The translations under genes were made by a program, and so were the position numbers. Below the pieces are notes generated by a model. The model ran no database searches. It saw only the letters and a program-made list of their open reading frames with translations, and was not told the DNA's origin. DNA of 64,000 nucleotides from Pleodorina starrii (Eukaryota; Chlorophyta; Chlorophyceae; Chlamydomonadales; Volvocaceae): contig BRXU01000016.1 in NCBI GenBank assembly GCA_030267565.1, positions 870,501 through 934,500 on the forward strand, written 5' to 3'. Positions 57,695-64,000 of this stretch are shown one piece after another (position 1 is the stretch's first letter; the number at the start of each line of letters is the position of its first letter).

Positions 57695-60206
57695 GACCCT
57701 TGTCGCGGGTGACCGTTGACAACGGTTTGCCGCATGCATACATAAAGTCTCACCGTTCCCTCTTCTTCCGATTCTCCTTGTCTGTTCCGTCTGACGGTTG
57801 ATTGCTGCGGTTGCTTCGGCGCATGTCTCCAGCCAGGTCGGTCATTTTCCTTTGGCCGCGAGGTTGTTCGGCATCTTCGTTATAATTCACGACCTTTCTG
57901 CGTTCCCTAAGCACGCGGGTTTCTGTCATGATGCCGGCTTGCCTACGAGTTATCTGGCAGCGGCATACAGTGGCAACTAAACAGACGTGATAATATCTGC
58001 GCCTAGGCTAAATCCTGCTAAATTGCGCACTGAGCTAGTTAGTCAGATGGTGCGAAGCATTCCTTGCCGGGCATGCACGACAGGAACGACAGGTTCCAGG
58101 TTTTGTTTTTGAACCACATGCAGGCGCGATCGATTCACGGCTCTGTACATGCGAACATGCCGCAAATTTGCGCCGAAATCGCGTACTTGAAGCTATGGCA
58201 TATTGTGCGGCACAGCTGGGGTTTCCACAACAGCTTCGAGGAGACATTCGTCATTTTACTGGTTTCGCGCTGCTCGACGATTGGCGATGTATCCTGGAAC
58301 ATGCAAATTTGTACCTTGCAAATATCTGAAATAGGAGAATCCAAAACCATTAAATATTTAGACTGCAAGCAGATTCGACTTGGCACTGATCACAATTAAA
58401 CTCACGAAACAAAATAATTTCCGAGACGCTCCGAAGTAGGGACATCAAGTCCACCGACTAGGCAGCAGGTTGTTTACGCACTGAATGCACGTTGGCGTCC
58501 CGCAGTTACTCTCGCGTCGACCTGTCAGTTCCTCTGTGTGATGAGAGACGGCAGCCGCAGTACATCCCTCTTCATATCAGGCCGCTCCCACAAAGCTCCG
58601 GAACGCGTAACATCTCTCACACGGCCTCAAAACGACGCTACACGCGTTGCAAATCACGTTTCACAATGACGGCAGGACAAATCCACAACCTTGGCCGGTG
58701 CCCAACCTTTCCACGCTGAAGTCGGCGCCGAGGCCGCTTACAAACACACATAACTGTGTCGTACTTACACTTGTCACACTACCCTGACGAGTCCACCACA
58801 AGCCCTGTCCCGGCCGCCTCCAGCTCAAGAACCTGGAGAGGTGTACGGTAAGCGCAGCCAGCGCCTGCCAGCGCGTCAATTTCCAGCCATCCAGCCCTTC
58901 ACCCGTACAGCGGCCGGCTCTCAGGCCTTTAAATGATCAAAGGCCCTCCCTCATACTCCCGCACACTCAACCCAATTTCAATAACAGCCACCCGCTCACA
59001 GGAAGCTCACAAACGTCGCGCCCCCAAGGCGTCTTGCGGGAATCTCGAGCCGCAGGGACGCTCCCGCGGCCTCCCCCCCAAACCGTCGGAAACCGTCAGC
59101 CCAGCGCAACCACTGTACACCGCGCTGACGAACAACACGCTGACGGACAGCTGCTGCCTCCATCGCAGCGGTCTGGGACCCAAAGGCGCGAGCACACTTG
59201 AGCTGCGCTTTCCGCGTGGGGACTGCGGAGCCGGGCTCCGCTGCCGGGTCGCACTGCAGGCCTCGCCATCCCACATTCCCACTTCCCTCCCGGTCGCGGT
59301 CGCGGCTCCCACCACCGCGCGGCGCTCCAGCTCACGTCAGCAGCCCCCCGCCTGTGCCCGCCTGCCAACAACGCGCCATCTGCTGTGCATGTATGTATGC
59401 CGCGCACCCCCTGCAGCCTCGCCGAGGGCGAAGTGCACCCGCCAACGCGCGGAGCGCTCTGGCGCGCGCCCGCGCCCAAAGCACGCTCTTAAATACTTGT
59501 GCCAGTACCGTAGAAAAAAAGGGCCCAGCGGGCTGCGCTGCACGTCCCCCCCCCTTGAGAACAGATACGGCGCCTGGAGCCACCGCCGAGTGCACATCCG
59601 GCGCGACGCGTGGGCCTGTGCAGCCTCGCCTTTGCCCCTTCACGCGCTGATGCAGCGCATTTTGCTCCACACTATTTAACAGCGCAGCAGCGCAGCAACG
59701 AGCTCCTCTTCCTTCCATTCAGCCTCCAAGCACGGCTAACGCACCCGCAGTAAAGCGCAGGAGGCGCCTCGCCGCCTGGGGTAAGCACCCCTCTCAACCC
59801 GACGCAACACCAACCGTGCGACGGACATCGAACAAACGGCCAGCCAGGAGCAAGCGAGGCGCACGCTGCCATGGCTCACGCACACGACGGCGCACGCCTC
59901 TTGCCCGCCGCTACGACGCCTATTGCCCGCTGCTACGACGGTTGAGCCCCCGGTGGGGTGTCCTCTGGCCCAGCCAGTCGATGCTCTCGCCACACGCGTG
60001 AGGCGCAACCGCCCCCGCCTACTGCCGCAATCCGTATCAACGAACATCTCTCAATCTCCCAACGGTCCGAACTTAAACAACCCACCCACCAACCCAAATG
60101 CCAACACGCCACTTTTTTTCCGGGCCCCACCTCGCAACTCCGCCTACACAGCCCCGGCCCCGGTTCTGGCCCTGGCGGACATCCGCTCCGCGCCGCTCCG
60201 AAACCA
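57695..60206. other. Spacer between the CHD 5' end and the ABC1K 3' end; no gene seen
   Basis: Should hold the CHD promoter/5' UTR near 57.7-58.5 kb (AT-richer, CAAT-like words) and the ABC1K 3' UTR near 60 kb. The longest plus-strand frame (58933-59679, 248 codons, Ser/Pro/Arg-rich) has no recognisable domain and overlaps equally long frames on the other strand, so I treat it as chance. Confidence 0.45.
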
Positions 60207-63200
60207 TCAAACGGCTCTCTCACGCGCCCAGCGGCTGCTGTCCACCGCCTCCGCTGCCGCCGCCCCACCGCCGCCGCCGCCGCCGCCGTTCGTCCTTGTC
60301 AGCGTCTGCTGCGCTCCGAAAACGAATTTTATGGCCCGGGCGGCCAGTCGGCGGCTGAGCTGGCCCACCAGGCCGTTGACAATCTCCACGCCGCCTGGCT
60401 GCTCCATCAGCGCACTGACCCGTGGGGCGGTGGAGGCAGCGACGGCGCGCAGGCGGGCGACGGTGCGCTGCACGTCCTGCGGGGTGATGACGCCGAAGGG
60501 ACCGCTCCCCTGCAGCGCGGCGCGGGACGGGGATGGGGGCGGGGACGAGGACGGGGGCGAGGACGGTGTGGGGGGTGGGGCAGTAGCCGGATGCAAAAGC
60601 AATAAAGCATGCGGAATGGCTGGCTGGATAGGTGGGAAGACGGGGTTGGGTGTTAGGTTAGGACAGTCCGTGTGGGCACAAGCGCCCGGCTCCGCCCCGT
60701 CCCGACACCGCATAGCACAGCACACAGCACACAGCACACAGCACACCAGCACACAGCACGCAGCACATCAGCGCAGCGGCGACGGCCCCACCTGCAGCGC
60801 TATCCGCTGCGGTACCGGTATCTTTTCTTTGTACCCACCTGCAGCTGCAGCGGCTCCTGCAGTGCGAGGCGGGAGGAAATGGCGCCCAGCAGCAGCGCCG
60901 CGCGCTCCTGGGCCTCCGTCTCCGCGGGCTGCGGCGGCACCAGCGCCTCGGCGATCGCCTGGTCGCCCGTCCTGGTGAGCACAGCGCATACGTCCGCGTG
61001 CAGGGGGATGCGTGCAGCAGGGGGGGGCGGGGCGGGGGTGTGAGTCACTCGAGAATGAGAACTGTGCGCGCCTCCCCGCCGTCCGCATCAACAGCACCAC
61101 CTCCGTTCCCTCTCGCTGCGGCACCGTATCTTCCTTCTCACCCACAAGCCACAACTCCCCCGCCAGCCCCGCCGCCCGTCAGGCGCCAGGCGGTCGGGCC
61201 CACTCACTGCTGCTGAATGCGCTGCCGTACGTCCGCCGCCGCCGCTGCGTCGATGACCCTGCCCAGCTCCGCCACCACGGTGGTGCGCACCCCCGCCGCC
61301 CCGGGCGACAGCAGCCACTCCGCCAGCAGCCACAGCTGCGTGGGGTCGAAGTCGGAGGACTTTGAGCCCTCACGCAGCAGGTTCTCAAGACGGCTCCAGC
61401 GGAACTGACCGTCCTGTGTGGAGGGGGAAAGGGTGAGGTGGGGTGAGGGGTGAGGGTGGGGATGGGGTTGGGGTGAGGGTGGGGATAGGGTGGGGTTGAG
61501 GTAGGGATCGGGTATGCTAGCTACCGCCGTTGATCCCCGATGGCTCCTCCCCTCCCCCCAGGTTCGGGTTCGGGTTCGGGTTCGGGTTCGGGTTCGGGTT
61601 CGGGTTCGGTAAAGATTGCCGGGTAGGGGCGGAGACGGCGTCAGCGGACCCTGAACCCGGCAATGTTTACCGGGATCGCTCCTTTCCGACCCTTTCCCCC
61701 CTACCGCCCTTCGGTGCGGTGCTGGGGTCGACCGACCCCAGCGGTCGCAGGTCACCTTAATGATGAGGTCCTCGAAGCTCTCCCTCAGCTCGGGTGCGGG
61801 GTCGGTCAGCAGGCGCTTGGCCATGTAGGGGTAGGCCTTGGCGAGCAGCTTGTAGTTGGGGTCGGCCTGAGGGAGGAACACGGCCCGGGCCCCCTTCAAT
61901 AGCCGCACTGGACGTGTCAGCAACGTGAGATCTCAGATGGTGGTTTGGTAGTTTCCTCCCCCAACCAAAGTATCAAAGTACCAAAGCCTGGCCTGGTCAG
62001 ACATCGACTGCAGCAGGACTGCCCCCACTGCACACCTCTTCCCCAATCCCCCACCCCGGCCCCCCAAAATCCCAGATGCGCCCTCCGCCTCCAAAGCCAG
62101 GAAGCTCTCCGTTCGAAAGCCAGGACCCCCACTTTTCCGCCTCCAAGGCCAGGAAGCTCTCCGCTCCAAAGCCAGGACCCCTACTTTCCGCCCCCACCTG
62201 CAGCGCGAGTCCCTCCAGCACGGTGAGGGAGCGCAGGATGAGGGCGTAGTAGGCGGGGACCCGGAAGGGGAACCTGGGAGCGCAGGGAGCGCCGGGGTGG
62301 GGTTGGTGTTGATGGTGGGTTGGGTTAGGAGTGCAATGGGTACGAGTGCAGTGGATCGTATGGTCTGGGAGTATACCGTACGTACATACACGGAGCAACC
62401 CCCTAGCCCCCTCACACCCTCTCTCCCCCTGGCGCGCATCTGAACAGCACCTTTTCCCGTCCCTACCCCAGCCCCTCTCCACACGTTTCCCCCCCTTCCC
62501 CCCGCAAACACGCTCCCTCCCGCCCTCCCGCCCTCTCGCCCTCTCGCCCTCCCCTCGCGCCCCCACCTGAACAGCACCTCCCCCAGCCCGTCCACGATGG
62601 CCTTGAAGTTGAGCTGCGACACCGAGGAGGTGAGCACGTCGTCGAAGAAGGCGGCCAGTGCGGGGGCGATGGGGGAGGTGTCCACGGAGGGGTCCATGAA
62701 CTGAAGCGTGTAGTAGTCCTTGCACATGGCCTCGTAGTCGCTGGTGGTGCGGGGAGGGGGAGAGGGGGGAGAGGGGGGAGAGGGAGGGGGGGGAGGGAGA
62801 GGGAGAGAGAGGGGGAAAGGGGCAGAGTGTGATGAAGTAAAGGGGCAGGCGAAAAGGCGGACGAACTTGTGGCAGGGGGGGAGGGTTATGGAAGATGAGA
62901 CGAGGAGAACGGGGGTTTGAAGAGTGAATTTGAAACAATGAAACAAAAGGGGGGCGTATTTTTATGCCGTTACCTAGTCTATCAAAGCGCAACCCCCCCG
63001 CCCCCCAATGCCCTCCCTTCTCCTTACCCCTTCCACCTTCTCGCCCCCTCCCCTCCCCCAACCTTGGCCCGCCTGCGTCACTCACCGGTTGACCAAGTGT
63101 ACGACATGCGCCATGATGGCGTACCGGGCGTACTGCGGCGCCTCGCTCATCATGCCAAAGTCCAGATACACCAGGTCGCCGGAGCGGGTGGCGAGCAGGT

Positions 63201-63567
63201 TGCCTGTTGAGGCAACCCCAGAGAGCGGGCGGGCGGGCGGCGGTCAGGCCATCCTCAGTGATCTGTGACAGCACGTATCATCACGAGTTCAGGACCCCCA
63301 AACGAATCTGCACACGAAACCTCCTCTCATAACGGATCAGGCAGGGCGGGTGGGCTACAAAAGCTCCAAACCCTTTTGTAGCAGGCTACGAAAGGACTGG
63401 AAAAGAAGCGCGGCGGAGCAATCGAGCGCATGACGGCACGACACACACACGCCGTGCACTCACAACGCCAGCAGCCAAAGGAACCTGCTGGAGGCCCCGC
63501 CTTCGCCTCCGCCCCCCACCCCACCGCCCCCACCCCACCCCCTTGAGAGCCTTACCTGGGTGCGGGT
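60207..63567 (-). CDS. ABC1/UbiB-family atypical kinase, plastid ABC1K type (3' part; gene continues past the window)
   Basis: Eight exons are visible: 63567-63556, 63203-63086, 62740-62567, 62273-62198, 61866-61756, 61413-61208, 60971-60839, 60509-60207 (stop). Joined, they read DPHPG + NLLAT, then GDLVYLDFGMMSEAPQYARY, DYEAMCKDYYTLQFMDPSVD, RVPAYYALILRSLTVLEGLA, DPNYKLLAKAYPYMAKRLLT and DGQFRWSRLENLLREG. DPHPGN supplies the UbiB metal/nucleotide-binding Asn region, and LDFGM is the DFG-type metal motif. The DPNYK...YPY and FRWSRLENLL blocks are typical of chloroplast (plastoglobule) ABC1K proteins involved in prenylquinone metabolism. The N-terminal KxGQ motif, Ala-rich loop and transit peptide lie outside the window. 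The C-terminus adds about 100 residues ending in a Gly-run and RERAV. Substrate is unknown. Confidence 0.9.
60715..60772. repeat. CAGCACA-type microsatellite in the last ABC1K intron
   Basis: Irregular CACAG/CAGCA repeats in intronic sequence between the last two ABC1K exons. Confidence 0.85.
61560..61609. repeat. (GGTTCG)n hexanucleotide repeat, about 8 units, in an ABC1K intron
   Basis: Perfect GGTTCG units within the 61414-61755 intron. They produce open frames in all registers but no gene. Confidence 0.95.
63556..63567 (-). other. 12-nt micro-exon encoding the DPHPG core of ABC1K
   Basis: On the minus strand, CTCTACAG precedes ACCCGCACCCAG, which is followed by GTAAGG. With one base carried in, the micro-exon supplies (G)AC-CCG-CAC-CCA-G, i.e. 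D-P-H-P-G, and joins in phase to GCAACCTGCTC (NLL) at 63203. A longer exon starting further upstream would replace the conserved Ala before DPHPG with TCT-ACA, so the micro-exon fits the family better. Confidence 0.7.
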
Positions 63568-64000
63568 CTGTAGAGGCGATGGGCATCAGCGGAGGAGCAG
63601 AGGCCGCCCGGGTACGGTCCGATGGTGGTTGTGTCGACGGGGCGGATTCCGCAGTACCACGGCACGAAAGGAACACACAGGGGTTAGGATGAGGGGGCTG
63701 GTGTGAGCGCCATGCAGGAAGACAGGGGAGGGGGGGTAGGACAGGACAGGCCAGGGAAAGCCGACGGCCCCGACGCCAGGCCCCGGCACCGACGGCGGCG
63801 CGCACCGATCACTCACGCGGTCCTCCCTCCCCTCCCCTCCCGCACTCCAAAACCCCCCGCTTCCCCGCACCCTCCCTCACCCTTCCGCTCCCTCCCTCCC
63901 TCTCTCCGCTCACCCTTCCGCTCCCTCCCTCCCTCTCTCCGCTCACCCTTCCGCTCCCTCCCTCCCTCCCCTCCCCTCCCCGCCGCTACCCCCTCCCCCC
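63568..64000 (-). other. ABC1K intron (upstream of the micro-exon) with a 33-bp tandem repeat
   Basis: No coding exon could be identified up to the window edge. At about 63878-63970 a pyrimidine-rich unit of 33 bp (CTCACCCTTCCGCTCCC followed by a CCTCCCTCTCT stretch) repeats nearly three times. Confidence 0.6.

Noticed and set aside
58933..59679. 248-codon plus-strand ORF between ABC1K and CHD as a gene
   Set aside because: Ser/Pro/Arg-rich without domains, overlapped by similar-length frames on both strands, as expected by chance in GC-rich sequence.

Overview
This is nuclear DNA of a volvocine-type green alga (Chlamydomonas/Volvox relatives). The evidence is intron-dense genes with short to medium GT-AG introns, strong GC richness in the right half, long Ala/Gly/Pro/acidic low-complexity runs in proteins, proline-rich (HRGP-like) stalks, and two gametolysin/VMP-type (peptidase family M11) metalloproteases, a family known mainly from this lineage. 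The species cannot be named from the sequence alone.

Left half (about 1-30.5 kb, AT-richer and repeat-laden). The window opens inside a Ty3/gypsy reverse-transcriptase fragment (minus strand) that stops abruptly at a 0.74-0.80 kb LTR-like repeat present twice (307-1043 and 2083-2882) around a 1 kb interior. Next comes a head-to-tail M11 cluster: a broken 5' fragment (3288 to about 4.1 kb), gene A (4510-12026, 676 aa) and gene B (22647-29835, 729 aa). Both full genes resolve into 12 exons with the same intron phases, and both carry a QEXXHXXGXXH zinc site instead of HEXXH. Each encodes a signal peptide, a pro-region, an M11 catalytic domain, a Cys/Asp-rich DND-C-DG motif, a Pro-rich stalk and a C-terminal hydrophobic segment. 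They therefore look like membrane-tethered or wall-associated matrix proteases. An apparently intact Ty1/copia element (16152-21597) with no difference seen between its LTRs, a 5-bp target duplication and a half-tRNA-iMet primer site sits in the spacer between A and B. Introns of A and B hold two near-perfect hairpins, a 47-bp minisatellite and a Tourist-like MITE.

Right half (about 30.5-64 kb, GC-rich, conserved single-copy genes). In order: a plastid-type PPOX/split-barrel + DUF2470 protein (minus, 32379-34783, 4 exons); a DUF1769 protein with an unusual coiled-coil/two-TM N-terminal extension (plus, 37633-41986); a CHD-type double-chromodomain SNF2 chromatin remodeler (minus, 44457-57694, 24 phase-consistent exons, 2076 aa); and the 3' part of a plastid-type ABC1/UbiB kinase (minus, 60207 to past 63567), whose DPHPG metal-binding motif lies on a 12-nt micro-exon. 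The DUF1769 and CHD genes are convergent. CHD and ABC1K are head-to-tail. No functional link between these right-half genes is evident. They look like ordinary housekeeping neighbours next to an expanding, transposon-invaded protease cluster.

All exon models were built by hand from splice signals, reading-frame closure and comparison of paralogs. Phase closure across 12, 12, 24, 4, 5 and 8 exons is the main support. No RNA evidence or database search was available.
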